A DNA stretch of 37,039 nt from Clostridia bacterium. GTDB lineage: Bacteria; Bacillota; Sulfobacillia; SLMV01. This document shows positions 24,588 to 34,400 of this stretch, in pieces. The notes below the pieces were generated by a model, which was not told where the DNA came from, made no database searches, and saw nothing but the letters and a program-made list of their open reading frames with translations. The stretch lies in assembly GCA_003563985.1 (NCBI GenBank), contig PWSR01000120.1, positions 1 through 37,039 of the forward strand, written 5' to 3'. The position numbers were made by a program, and so were the translations under genes. Within the stretch, counting starts at the first letter, position 1; every line of letters starts with the position of its first letter.

Positions 24588-25790
24588 TCACCTCCCCCGG
24601 AGCGGATCCCATAACTCCAGCATCCGCTCCCGGCGACAGGATCCCGCATCCTCGCCCCACCGGGCAATTTCACCCGGGAATTTTCGATCGAGGTCTTCTA
24701 CCAGTTCCGCCAGTATCTCCCGGCGATTCCGTTTCCCCCCGAGGATGGATACCTGCTCCAGTTCCCCGGGGCGCAACCCCGAAAACTCGATCCGGAAACG
24801 CTTTGGATACATTACGCCTCTGTCGTTCCAAAGGCGTCGCAGGGCGGATATCAAGGCCATCTGGCGTCGCCGGGGTCCGGAGAATTCCCTCTGTCCCCGC
24901 TCCCATCCGCCGTCTTCTCCGGACAACCAAAGGCTCATGCGCTTCGCCACTAGGGACTCGCGGTCCAGTTCCTCTGCGAGATCCCGGCAACACTGGACCA
25001 GGAATCCCTCGATGGCGGTGGACGTCCAATTCTCGACCTCTCCCTCGCGAACCCTTCTCGGGGGCGGATAGTTGCCGGTAACGATGGTACCGTCTCGCCC
25101 CCGGGCCCAACTGACCAATCGCCGTGCCCACCCCGGACCGAATCGCTCCCGCAGCAGCTCCTCGGAAATCCGGGCTACATCACCGAAGCGATCGAGCCCC
25201 AGGTGGGCGAGATCCCTGGAGATGTCCCCGGGGATCAATTGCGAAAAGGCGGGCGAGAGGGAAGCCAGGAGCCCCTCGCTTCCCTCCGCCCTTATCGCCA
25301 CCACCCGGGCCGCACGCCCCTCCAGGTGCCGAACCTCGCCGAACCCCCGCCCCGCAGCACCCAGGGCAACATCCGCCAAAACCTTTCCGGGCCCGTATCC
25401 GATGTGAAGGCTGTGCCCGAGATCCGGGGGGAGGCGGACCAGCAGTTCGCACACGAGGGCCAATGGATCCTCTCCCCGCGCCAGGTCGATCATCAGGTGA
25501 CCCGGCGATATCATCTCCACGCCGGGTGATACATCCGCCGCCGCCGCCGCGAAGATCTCCGCCCTCGGTCCATATCGGACGAGATCGCACTCCACCGCGC
25601 GGATACCGGGGCAGCGCATGGCGGCTTCCGACGATGATATACCGATCTCGATCCCCTCCCCGCGGGCGCGCGGACAAGTATCGACTACCGCGCCCTCCCG
25701 CAACACGATGGTTGGTCTGCACTCATCCCCGGGAACTCCGGCCTCCAGGGCGGCGAGCAGTCCCTCTAAAATGATTCCGAGCGCGGGCAT
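24588..25790 (-). CDS. imuB: ImuB-like Y-family polymerase homologue, catalytic residues missing
   Basis: 400-aa protein of the Y-family polymerase fold. The usual first catalytic Asp (in DMDxFFASVE) is replaced in ALGIILEGLLAALEAG, and the S-x-DE motif is replaced by SPGHLMIDL, so it should not polymerise DNA. This is the hallmark of ImuB, which bridges DnaE2 to the sliding clamp. Later parts include a thumb/helix-hairpin-helix region (DLAHLGLDRFGDVARISEEL followed by LRERFGPG) and a little-finger-like domain. The ATG at 25790 follows GGGGGT by 6 bases; the in-frame ATG at 25814 lies inside the SOS box and is rejected. First gene of the operon; there is no imuA next to it. Confidence 0.85.
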   Translation of the reverse strand: MPALGIILEGLLAALEAGVPGDECRPTIVLREGAVVDTCPRARGEGIEIGISSSEAAMRCPGIRAVECDLVRYGPRAEIFAAAAADVSPGVEMISPGHLMIDLARGEDPLALVCELLVRLPPDLGHSLHIGYGPGKVLADVALGAAGRGFGEVRHLEGRAARVVAIRAEGSEGLLASLSPAFSQLIPGDISRDLAHLGLDRFGDVARISEELLRERFGPGWARRLVSWARGRDGTIVTGNYPPPRRVREGEVENWTSTAIEGFLVQCCRDLAEELDRESLVAKRMSLWLSGEDGGWERGQREFSGPRRRQMALISALRRLWNDRGVMYPKRFRIEFSGLRPGELEQVSILGGKRNRREILAELVEDLDRKFPGEIARWGEDAGSCRRERMLELWDPLRGR

Positions 25791-25807
25791 GATCCGACCC
25801 CCTAAAT

Positions 25808-25821
25808 CGAACATTTGTTCT
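25808..25821 (-). promoter_or_regulatory. LexA/DinR-type SOS box
   Basis: On the minus strand AGAACAAATGTTCG matches the Gram-positive LexA consensus CGAACRNRYGTTCG at 13 of 14 positions. It lies 4-17 bases downstream of the predicted transcription start of the imuB operon and 18 bases before the imuB ATG, where LexA would block transcription until DNA damage. Confidence 0.88.
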
Positions 25822-25831
25822 GGTAGGAGCT

Positions 25832-25860
25832 ATCATATTCCCCTCGCCCTCCGGAGTCAA
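25832..25860 (-). promoter_or_regulatory. Promoter of the imuB-DUF6504-dnaE2 operon
   Basis: On the minus strand TTGACT (25860..25855), a 17-base spacer, then TATGAT (25837..25832). Ten of twelve positions match the sigma-70 consensus. The predicted start is near 25825. Confidence 0.85.
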
Positions 25861-25938
25861 GAAGGGTCCGGATCCCCCAACGGGGAACCCCGGGAAAGGG
25901 GGCGGCCCATCGTCTGTCCGCGGAGGCGCCCACCGGCG

Positions 25939-25961
25939 CCCGGGGAACTTTTGTCCCCGGG
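25939..25961. other. Stem-loop in the divergent region imuB / DUF4349
   Basis: CCCGGGGA (25939-25946) pairs with TCCCCGGG (25954-25961) with loop ACTTTTG. It lies about 77 bases upstream of the DUF4349 gene and 80 bases beyond the imuB promoter. It could be a leader hairpin or a cryptic terminator; no T-run follows. Confidence 0.35.
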
Positions 25962-26037
25962 TCCTCGTCGCAAGTCATAGGTCGCCGAAAACGGGGGCCG
26001 GAGCTTTCGATCCACCGATGAAGGGGTGGCGGTATTC

Positions 26038-26928
26038 ATGACACGAAACGCATACACCATCGTAGCCGCACTCGTGACCGCGGTGCTCCTAATCGCCGGC
26101 TGCAGTGCCGCGCCGCGAGGGATGACGGGATACGATTCTGCCCCCGGGGCCCCTGTGGAGCAGCCGGAAATGGATATGGCAGAGGAACGCGCGGCCCGGG
26201 AAGAGTTCGGGGACACCGGGGGTGTCCCGGGTGAAATCGTAGAGCAACGACAGATCAAGAACGGGGAGATCACCTTGGAGGTACCCTCCCCAGAAGATAC
26301 GATGACGGAAATCGTTGAGATCGTAGAATCCCGGGGTGGATACGTAAGCGATTCCAGCCTGCAACAGCAACAGGATCAGCGGCCGCGGATCAACATGACC
26401 GTCCGCGTACCCGAAGCCGAGTTCGATTCTCTTACGGCCGAACTCCACCGCATGGGTGTCGTGACCCGGAGTAGAACGTGGATCGACGATGTCACCGAGG
26501 AGTACATCGACTTGCGGGCTCGCCTGAACAACCTGGAAAGCGAAGAGGAAGCGCTGCGTCAAATCCTGGAGCGCGCGGAAACGGTGGAGGATATGCTGGC
26601 CGTCCGCAGGCAGCTCAATGATGTGCGGGGTCAAATCGACTCCCTCTCGGGCCGGCTCCGCTACCTGGATGACCGCATATCGTATTCAACCTACAGGATC
26701 AGCATCCAGCCCGAGGGACTGGCCACCACTGCCATAAAGACCACCGGATTTGACGGTTTCGGGTCACGGGTTGTGACGGCATTCATCCGCGGAGCCAACT
26801 GGGTGCTCAACAATATCGCCGCGGCGATATTGGCCCTCACAATCGCCGTACCCGCCCTGGTCGTCATCGCCATCCTGTTTTCCCTGGGACTACTGGTGTA
26901 CCGCCGGTGGGGAAGCAAACTCTTCTGA
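26038..26928 (+). CDS. DUF4349 family membrane-anchored lipoprotein
   Basis: 296-aa protein with a lipoprotein signal (lipobox IAGC, C22), a Pro/Glu-rich spacer, a DUF4349 beta domain (about 70-150: NGEITLEVPSPEDTMTEIVE, IVESRGGYVSDSS, NMTVRVPEAEFDSLTAEL) and a coiled coil (about 160-230, RARLNNLESEEEALRQILER). A final transmembrane helix (about 262-285) is followed by RRWGSKLF. The function of the family is unknown. The ATG at 26038 is preceded by AAGGGG at 11 bases; a GTG at 26026 would add four residues. It appears monocistronic and ends at a stem-loop. Confidence 0.86.
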   Translation: MTRNAYTIVAALVTAVLLIAGCSAAPRGMTGYDSAPGAPVEQPEMDMAEERAAREEFGDTGGVPGEIVEQRQIKNGEITLEVPSPEDTMTEIVEIVESRGGYVSDSSLQQQQDQRPRINMTVRVPEAEFDSLTAELHRMGVVTRSRTWIDDVTEEYIDLRARLNNLESEEEALRQILERAETVEDMLAVRRQLNDVRGQIDSLSGRLRYLDDRISYSTYRISIQPEGLATTAIKTTGFDGFGSRVVTAFIRGANWVLNNIAAAILALTIAVPALVVIAILFSLGLLVYRRWGSKLF

Positions 26929-26938
26929 GCCACCTCCC

Positions 26939-26966
26939 GGGGGAGCCCCTCCTTTCGGGCTCCCCC
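26939..26966 (+). terminator. Stem-loop terminator after the DUF4349 gene
   Basis: GGGGGAGCCC (26939-26948) pairs perfectly with GGGCTCCCCC (26957-26966) around CTCCTTTC, starting 11 bases after the stop. The T-content afterwards is modest (GTCCTCCTCG). Confidence 0.65.
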
Positions 26967-27103
26967 GTCCTCCTCGCGGGAAACCCAAGCGCCACCGCGC
27001 CCCCATCCGGGCAGGAATGACCGAAGGCAGGGAGAACAGTAGGTAGGTACTCGACTACCCGGAGTGTCCCCTGGGGGCGCATGCGAATCGAGGAGGGATC
27101 GAG

Positions 27104-27838
27104 ATCTCCGATTTCAAGGCCGCGGTCATCATACCCGCGTACAATGAAGGACCCCGGATCGGTTCGGTAATCGAAGTCGTAACGCGGTCCGGGCTCTTCG
27201 ATGCCATAATCGCAGTGGATGATGGTTCGCGGGATGATACCTGGGAGGCGATCTGCAGTCAACCGGTAACCGGGCTTCGACACCGTGAAAACCGGGGCAA
27301 GGCGGCCGCTCTGCAGACGGGATTGAATGCGATCCCGGGGGCCGACGCCGTAGCCTTCATCGATGCCGACCTCCTGGGAATCACTCCCGAGCACCTACAG
27401 GATCTCCTGGAGCCCATCCGAGCCCATCCCGACAAGCTGATGACGGTGGCCCAGTTCATCCGCGCCCATCCCGGGATCGACGCGGTACAAAACTGGTTCT
27501 CCATCCTCAACGGCCAACGCGTTCTCAGCCGGCGCTTCATCGACGAGTTACCGGACCTGACCCCCCTTCGATTCGGGGTGGAGGTCTTTATGACGCGATA
27601 CGCTCGCGATCTCGGACCTGGGCATATGACCGTTCCGTGGCCGGGCGCAAGCCACGTCCTGAAGGAGACGAAGTATGGATTGATCCCCGGGTTCGTCGAA
27701 CGCATGCGAATGTACAAAGAGGTATTGGGGACCTACTGGTGCCGATATCCTCGCTGGGCGAGGGAGCGTTTTGACATCCGGGAAGGCCGAGAGAACATCC
27801 CGCAGTTATCAGAGCGGGAAACCCGGGGCGATGACTGA
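27104..27838 (+). CDS. Family 2 glycosyltransferase with apparent AUC start
   Basis: 244-aa cytoplasmic GT-A glycosyltransferase without membrane helices. The start is followed by SDFKAAVIIPAYNEGPRIGS, then AIIAVDDGSRDDT, RHRENRGKAAALQTGL and the metal-binding DADL in AVAFIDADLLG, all classical GT2 features. The acceptor is unknown; a dolichol-phosphate-mannose-synthase-like or wall-sugar role is possible. No ATG, GTG or TTG lies in frame between the in-frame TAG at 27044 and GTG 27215, which sits inside the DDGS motif. AGGAGGG (27091-27097) stands 6 bases before ATC at 27104, so I take ATC as the start. A CTG at 27071 or an indel relative to ATG 27081 are alternatives. Confidence 0.8.
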   Translation: MSDFKAAVIIPAYNEGPRIGSVIEVVTRSGLFDAIIAVDDGSRDDTWEAICSQPVTGLRHRENRGKAAALQTGLNAIPGADAVAFIDADLLGITPEHLQDLLEPIRAHPDKLMTVAQFIRAHPGIDAVQNWFSILNGQRVLSRRFIDELPDLTPLRFGVEVFMTRYARDLGPGHMTVPWPGASHVLKETKYGLIPGFVERMRMYKEVLGTYWCRYPRWARERFDIREGRENIPQLSERETRGDD

Positions 27839-27853
27839 AACCCGGCAGCGAGG

Positions 27854-27882
27854 GGGGAACGGGGAATTACCCTCCGTTCCCC
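27854..27882. terminator. Stem-loop between convergent glycosyltransferase and addA genes
   Basis: GGGGAACGG (27854-27862) pairs with CCGTTCCCC (27874-27882); flanking GAGG/CTC can extend it with a bulge. It is 15 bases after the glycosyltransferase stop and 10 bases beyond the addA stop, so it can serve both. Confidence 0.6.
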
Positions 27883-27892
27883 TCGGGTTCCA

Positions 27893-30800
27893 TCAACAAC
27901 TCGAATCGCAGTGAAAGGCGAACCCACACCAGTGACAGCGGGCCCCGCGATGCTTCCGAAAATCCGCCTCGATCGCCGAGTCCTCGATGCTGCGGATCAA
28001 CTGCCGGGCGCGGGCGAATACGTCCTCTCCGCCCTCCTCGCCCGGGGGAAGGCGATGGTGGACACCGGGATGAAGGAAATGCAGGTACGCATCCGTTGCC
28101 GGATAGTAGCTCTTCCCGACCACCCCCAGGTATAGTTCCAACTGGAACCGATAGGATTCCGCCCGCTCGGCGATTCCCCCCGCGGAAACGCGATCGGTCT
28201 TGTAATCGACGACGCGCCAGTCCCCTTCTTCCGCCCGATAGAGGGCATCCACCACGCCGGAAATGTACCGATCCTCCAAACCCGGGACCTCCTCGAGGAA
28301 ACCCCATTCGCTGTACGCATCGCCCGAGCGGTGGGCGGTGCGAAACGCCCGGAAAAAGGTGCTCTCCGCGAAGACACGAACCAGTTCGAGCATCCGTCGA
28401 CGGACACCCGCCATGCCATCGGCTCCCTCCCAGAGGGCTGCCTCGCGCATGGCGGCGATGACCGCACCCTCCACGCTCTCCTCCAACAACAGCTCGCAGG
28501 CTCGATGGACCAGCGTACCGAAGCGCATGGGGTCCAGCGGGGAACGGTCGCGCCCGGGCGCCCCGGGATCGACCTCCGGGGCCAATTCGGGCCAGCCGAG
28601 TCGATGCCGCAGCAGGTAGAGACGGGGGCACTGCAGGTAATCGGTCAGGGCCGTCACGGAATACGTTTGCATGCCCGCCGGCTTCCCCGGGGGCAAGGGA
28701 TCCGGCAACCCGAGATCGGCCACCTTTCCGTAGTGGGCCAGCAGTTCCGCGGCATCTCCGGACGAACGATCCCGATCGCGGGGTGCCCCGGCGTTCTCCA
28801 ACCGCGCCAGGTCCAGGTGCGTCACCCGGATCGCCGGGGCGTGCTGCGGCTCCAACCCCGCGGCGTACCACCCGAAGTACGCGTTTTTCCCAAAGGCATC
28901 GACGGGGGGAATCCCGTCCTCCGCCGATTCCGGTTCCTCGCCGGCACCGCCCACCAGCACGAGCCGGCGTTCCGCGCGGGTGCAGGCGACGTAGAAAATC
29001 CGCATCTCCTCTTCGAGGCTCAGTTCCTTGTCCACGGCCGCCAGGTCCTCGAAGAAAGGGGCCGAATGATCCGGCAGATTCAATCCCAACCCGTGGGAAG
29101 CGTCCAGTACAAAGGATGTATTGGTGCGGGCCTGGGAGGAATCGGCGTCGGGAATGATCACCGTATCGAACTCCAAGCCCTTCGCTCGATGGATGGTGGA
29201 CAGTACCACCTCACCCTCGGGAATCGACCCGGCGGTCCCTTCATCCGCGGCGCCCACGCGAACCAGGGTGTCCAGGTGTCGGGCCAACTGCGCATAACCC
29301 GTTCCCTCTTCTCCTCCCATCTTCTCGGCCAGGGCGATGGCGCGGTCCAGGTTCAACCAGGCGTCTTCCGCCCAGGGATGCCCCGACAACACCTCGCGAT
29401 AGACGCTGTTCTCCAGCACGTGAACTAACAGCTCGTGGGGTGGCAGGAGCCGGCTCCAGGCCCTCCAGGTGGCGAGCGCAGACTGGCAGGCCACCAGCCG
29501 GTGATCCCGGGTTTCCGCGCCCAATGCACACAATCCATCCCAAAGGCTGCCCGCGGCCGCGTCCGATATTTCGAGTAAGATCTCGTCCTCCAGGGAGAAA
29601 AAGGGAGAACGAAGCACCGTGGCGAGGGAGATGTCGTCGGAGGCGTCGGCCAACCAGTGAAGAACGGCCTTGAGATCGGATACCTCCTCGGATTCGAAAA
29701 AACCGCGCCCTCCCGCGACTCGGTACGGGATCCCCCGGGCGGCCAGGGCCCGGCCACAGGGCTCCAGGGAGTTCCCCGATCGACCCAGGATGGCCACGTC
29801 CCCCGGGGATCCACCCGAGGACAGCCACGTCTCGATGCGATCCGCGATCACTTCCCCCTGGCGACGACGAAACTCGCCCCGATCCTTCCCCGTGGAAGGG
29901 CGGGCCAGCATCAGGAATTCTACCGACTGCCCTTCACTCGCCTCGGCCTCCGGGGCCGGCGACAGGGGTACGTACTCGGCGAAGCGCCGGGAAAAGACCG
30001 AGTTGGTCAGATTCACCAGGTCGGGTGCGCTGCGGAAGTTGGTGTCCAGGTGAACATCCTCGGCGCCCCCCCGCCGGAGTTGCTCCGCTGCGGAGCGGAA
30101 TATGCCGACATCGGCGCCCCGGAACCGGTAGATGGATTGATCGGCATCGCCGACCACGAAGACGCCGCCATCTCGCTCCGATCCGACGGGAGATTCCCCG
30201 CGGATGAGTTGAACGATTCTCCATTGGACTTCATCCGTATCCTGGAATTCATCCACGAGCAAGTGGCTGTATCTCCTCTGTAATCGGAGCAAGAACTCCG
30301 GGTGGGATTCCATGGTATTCAATGCCAGCTTCTGCAGATCATCGAAGTCCAGGACACCCCGACGCTCCTTTTCCGTCTCGTAGCGACGATCCATCTCCTC
30401 CACGGCGTGCAGAAACTCCCGGGTGGCGGCCCACTCCCGGCGAAGATCGGTCTTCCGACCGATGGCGTGGAGGGCACCCACCGGCTCCCGGTAATCCTTG
30501 GGGCAACTCTTGGTGGGCAGTGCCCGCCGCAGGTCTTCGAGGGCAGCCTCGGCGTCGCCCGCCTCGAACCGATGGCGAAGATCTCGCCATCGCCCGGCCA
30601 AGGCCTCCACCTTGGGTGGATACACCTTGGACCGGGAGGCCGCGCCGGCCCGGTGCAGTTCCAGTATCCGTTCGACGGTATCGATAACCTCCCGGGTGTC
30701 GCCAGAATCCAACCCTCCGGACGCCCAGGTGCCCGGGGTACCACCGATCCGGTAGTACATGTTCTCAATGGAATCCGATGTGACCCGGACCACGTCTCGC

Positions 30801-31408
30801 CAGCTCATCGTGTGCCGCATGGCGGCATCTCGAACCCGCTGCATCAGTTCCGTGGGAGAGGACCCGAATCGATTTCCGTGTCCCCGCCGATCCGCCATCT
30901 CCCGCAGATGCTCGGCGTCCCAGGGACCCAAGGCCTCGTCCAATACCTCCCGGGATATATCCTCCAGGATCAACCGGCGCTGATACGGATCGATGACGGC
31001 GAACTCCGGATCCAGTCCCGCCAGGTGCGGGTAATCGCGGAGCACGCTCTGGCAAAAACCGTGGATGGTCCCGAGGTATGATGCCTCGATTCGCCAAACC
31101 AGTGACCTCCAGTGGTTTGCCCCGTGGGCATCCCCATCATCACGGGCCGCGATCCATCGCGACGCCAGGCGATGGCGCAACCGCTCCTTCATCTCGGCGG
31201 CGGCGCGATTCGTGAAGGTGATGGCCGCGATTCGCTCGGGGGCGACCCCGGTGGCCAACAGGTGCTCCATCCGGCCGACCAGCACCCGGGTCTTGCCGCT
31301 ACCGGGGCCCGCACCGACGACGACGTCACCGGTTTGGCTCTCGATGGCCCGTCCCTGGGGCTCCGTCGGCTCCGGCAGTGCTCCGCCCGCGAAAGGATAT
31401 CTATTCAT
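27893..31408 (-). CDS. addA: AddA-like UvrD helicase-nuclease with Fe-S-type cysteine set
   Basis: 1171-aa ATP-dependent helicase/nuclease for double-strand-break end resection. SF1 motifs: Walker A GAGPGSGKTRVL, Ia ITFTNRAAAEM, Walker B LLVDEFQDTDEVQW, III VGDADQSIYRFRGAD, V TIHRAKGLEFDTV, VI FYVACTRAERR. The C-terminal PD-(D/E)XK nuclease has FGTLVHRACE, GVVDALYRAEEGDW and VVDYKTDR. Unusually for AddA, a Cys in LQCPRLYLLRH is matched at the very end by C1158-x2-C1161-x5-C1167, the spacing of the AddB iron-sulfur staple, plus a terminal C1171. The ATG at 31408 follows GGAGGAGG by 6 bases and overlaps the addB stop by 8 bases, so the pair is translationally coupled. Confidence 0.9.
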   Translation of the reverse strand: MNRYPFAGGALPEPTEPQGRAIESQTGDVVVGAGPGSGKTRVLVGRMEHLLATGVAPERIAAITFTNRAAAEMKERLRHRLASRWIAARDDGDAHGANHWRSLVWRIEASYLGTIHGFCQSVLRDYPHLAGLDPEFAVIDPYQRRLILEDISREVLDEALGPWDAEHLREMADRRGHGNRFGSSPTELMQRVRDAAMRHTMSWRDVVRVTSDSIENMYYRIGGTPGTWASGGLDSGDTREVIDTVERILELHRAGAASRSKVYPPKVEALAGRWRDLRHRFEAGDAEAALEDLRRALPTKSCPKDYREPVGALHAIGRKTDLRREWAATREFLHAVEEMDRRYETEKERRGVLDFDDLQKLALNTMESHPEFLLRLQRRYSHLLVDEFQDTDEVQWRIVQLIRGESPVGSERDGGVFVVGDADQSIYRFRGADVGIFRSAAEQLRRGGAEDVHLDTNFRSAPDLVNLTNSVFSRRFAEYVPLSPAPEAEASEGQSVEFLMLARPSTGKDRGEFRRRQGEVIADRIETWLSSGGSPGDVAILGRSGNSLEPCGRALAARGIPYRVAGGRGFFESEEVSDLKAVLHWLADASDDISLATVLRSPFFSLEDEILLEISDAAAGSLWDGLCALGAETRDHRLVACQSALATWRAWSRLLPPHELLVHVLENSVYREVLSGHPWAEDAWLNLDRAIALAEKMGGEEGTGYAQLARHLDTLVRVGAADEGTAGSIPEGEVVLSTIHRAKGLEFDTVIIPDADSSQARTNTSFVLDASHGLGLNLPDHSAPFFEDLAAVDKELSLEEEMRIFYVACTRAERRLVLVGGAGEEPESAEDGIPPVDAFGKNAYFGWYAAGLEPQHAPAIRVTHLDLARLENAGAPRDRDRSSGDAAELLAHYGKVADLGLPDPLPPGKPAGMQTYSVTALTDYLQCPRLYLLRHRLGWPELAPEVDPGAPGRDRSPLDPMRFGTLVHRACELLLEESVEGAVIAAMREAALWEGADGMAGVRRRMLELVRVFAESTFFRAFRTAHRSGDAYSEWGFLEEVPGLEDRYISGVVDALYRAEEGDWRVVDYKTDRVSAGGIAERAESYRFQLELYLGVVGKSYYPATDAYLHFLHPGVHHRLPPGEEGGEDVFARARQLIRSIEDSAIEADFRKHRGARCHWCGFAFHCDSSC

Positions 31409-34400
31409 CGTTCGCCTCCTCCCCACGCGGCGCCCCGGGAACGTATTCCTTGTCGGCCATCCGATCCCGCGAGTACCGGCAAAGGCCCGGGTACGGACAA
31501 TATTCGCAGTCCCCTGAATCAAAGGGGAACATGGGGAATCGACCCTCGTTCATGCCGCGCCAGGATCTCAAGATGTGTCGGGCCGCCGCCGCCAGGAGGG
31601 CATCCATATCCGGGATCGCCCGGGATTCCGGCAATCCGAGGATGGGCAATGCCTCGGGCCGATAGATACCCCGCTCCCAGTTCGCCCCCGAAACGCTGAT
31701 ATACCCCCCGCCCAGCAGGTCCTTGTCCGGGTTCTCGATCCCGGCTGCCATGAGGTACAGGGGCATCTGGGCATCGCCACCCCGCTCGGCCGTATCGGCC
31801 TTGGGGGGATTCGTCCCCAGCTTGTAGTCGAATACCATCAGGCGATCGCGCTCCTCTCCCCCGGGATTCTCCCAGATGTCCAGTCGGTCGATCGTTCCCG
31901 AGATCTTTACATCTTCTCGAACTGCCACCCCGGCTTCACCGAGCAATCGACCCAGGGGATGCTCGAAGCGGTGTTCCAACCGATAGGGTTGCATATCCCT
32001 TCCCGGCACCCGTGAACGACGTTCGTCCTCGGCTTCGAGGAGGTCGCCCAGGGTGGATATTGCACGCCTCGCAACGGACTCCCACCACACGTCGCCGATC
32101 CACCCCAAACCCTCGCGAAGTTCCGCCAACGCCTCTTCCAGGATCTCCTCTAGGATCTCGCGGCGGGCGCCGAAGCGGGTATCATCTCCTTCTCCCAGGG
32201 CCAATAGCGGGATCAGATCGCGATAGTATCTCTCCAAGACGCGATGGTACAGCTGGCCCGCGCGGTGGGCCGCCAGGGATTCCTCGGGGCGAAAGCCATC
32301 ATCGAGTCCAAGGATGTGGGACGCGAAAAAGCGATAGGGACAACGGCCGTAGGCATCCAATCCCGTGACGGCCAAGCGCCCCCGCCGGGCCAGGTAGGAT
32401 GCCACCTTCGACGTCGCGGATTGTCCCAGGATGCCGTCCCAGGGACCGAATTCGCGGGACCAGCGGGCGGACTCGGCGGCGGTGGCGCGCGCCAACTCCC
32501 GGGCACCGGGGTTCGGTAGGGAGCGGATGGAGGGACCGGGAAACCTCTCGCGTCGCCCGCGTTCCAGGGTTTCTCCGGCCAACTCCAGCGTCTCCTCCAG
32601 CAAACCATTATGTCCCCGCACCGCTCCCAAGAGGCGGAGTCGCATCCGGGTCCACGTTCCCGGGGTTCGATCCCGGTCCCGGGACCCGGTGAGGTCTTCG
32701 TACGACTCCGGGTTCTCCATGGCCAACTCTTGGAGGTAGGGGGACACCGTCGTAGTTCTCCCGTCACTCTTGGCCGAATGGATGAGGAGTAGATCGGCCT
32801 CGCAGGCGCGGACCGCCCGGTAGAACCGGCGATTCTGCTCCCGGTAGGATTCCGCATCCGGCGGGTGATCACGCACCAATCGACCGATCCACGAAGACGC
32901 CACCGGACCCGGGTAGGTTCCGGCCGAGATATCGGGCATGGCCACGATTTGATAGGTCTCCCCGGATAATTCCTCGGGCAATGCCAGTCGAACACCCCTG
33001 CCAGCCCCCGGACGTCTATCCAGGAGATCGGGCGTCGCGGGCTCTCCCACGAGAACGCCGGCGAGCATTTCCTCGAAGGCGGCGGAGAAGATCGTTCGAG
33101 AGCACCGGGGATCGGTCTGGCCGAACAATCCACCGAGGGACAGGCGCAAGCCATCGGACATCTTGCGCCAGGCATCCAGATCCCGGAGGGTATCCACCCC
33201 GTATCCCCCGTCGGATTCCAGGACCTCCCGGATGCCCCGGGGCACCCCCAGGGTGTCCAATGCCCGGAGGAAGCCGTCGACCAACGGCTGGCTTCCCCTC
33301 TCGGGCACGCCATCCAGGATGCGATTCAAATCCGAGAGGGCGCCTTCCATGGCGGATATCTCGTCGATCCATCCGCCGAGGGTACCCGTGGATTCCCAGG
33401 CGATGGCCCCGGAACCACCCGTACGGGCCCGAAGGGATCGCTTCACCGTGGCCAGGTGTTCCCGGATGTCCTCGCCTTCCAGCTGGGGCGGCACGAAACG
33501 CGTTAAACGAAGCAGTCGTTCCCACTCCCCCAGGTACGGACCCGAAACCAGGTCGACCAGGTTCTCCGCCGAGGGGGACTCCAGCACCCGCAGGAGGGCC
33601 CGGGCCACCCGTCCCGGCCCGGTCTCGCCCAGGGTGACGGCTGGAGCGGTATCCACGGGAACGCCGGCCCGAACGAGTTGCTTCGCTCCCATCCGAAGGC
33701 GAGCGGAAGAAGAATAGACCACGCAACAGCGGTGGACGGGCGTACCGCCCCGGATCTCCTCCTTGATTCGCGCCGCCAGTTCTTCGACACCCTCTGCATC
33801 ATCGGACACGCGAAAGGCGCTGGTTCGGGGTCCCGTGGTGGGATCCCACCCCGCGGGGTGAAATATGCGCGCGGCGAGTCCCGAGCGGTTCCGGTCGGGA
33901 TCGTAGGCGACGACGTGGGATTCCAAATCTCCCAGGTCCCGTTTCAATTCATCGGTGGTCGGGAAGAGATCGGGACGCTCTCCGTCCCACGCCAGCAGCA
34001 ACAGCGGGTCTCGGGACCGGCAGAAGGCAGCGGTAAGCAATTCGATCGTGGGTTGATCCAGGTGCCAGAATCCCTCCACGGTAAAACGATCCCAGAGGAA
34101 TCCTTCGTCCTCGCCTTCCCGCAACGCCCGGGCTAGCACGTGAAATAGGCGCGGGCCGTCGGCCAAATCGTATTCGGCGAGGAGATCCTCGTACGCGACG
34201 AGCAGGGCCCGGAGTTCCCCGGGGAGGTCTCCCGCATCCGCCAATTCGCCCTCGCGGGTTTCCCTGACGAATCGCGCCAAGGACTCGGCCGTTCCCCGGC
34301 GTCCCCAGATTCCGGCGAGCCCACCCGACGGGGAGGGTTCAATTCGAGCCACCAGTGCGCGGATGAGGGCGTTCTGTTCCCATCCCTGTAGACGCCGGAG

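Noticed and set aside
25788-25814. imuB start at ATG 25814
   Set aside because: That ATG is inside the SOS box and lacks a ribosome binding site; the ATG at 25790 has GGGGGT at the right distance.
27081-27170. Short frame from ATG 27081 as the start of the glycosyltransferase
   Set aside because: It is in another frame and ends within 90 bases; it would need an indel to join the GT2 domain, so it is kept only as an alternative.
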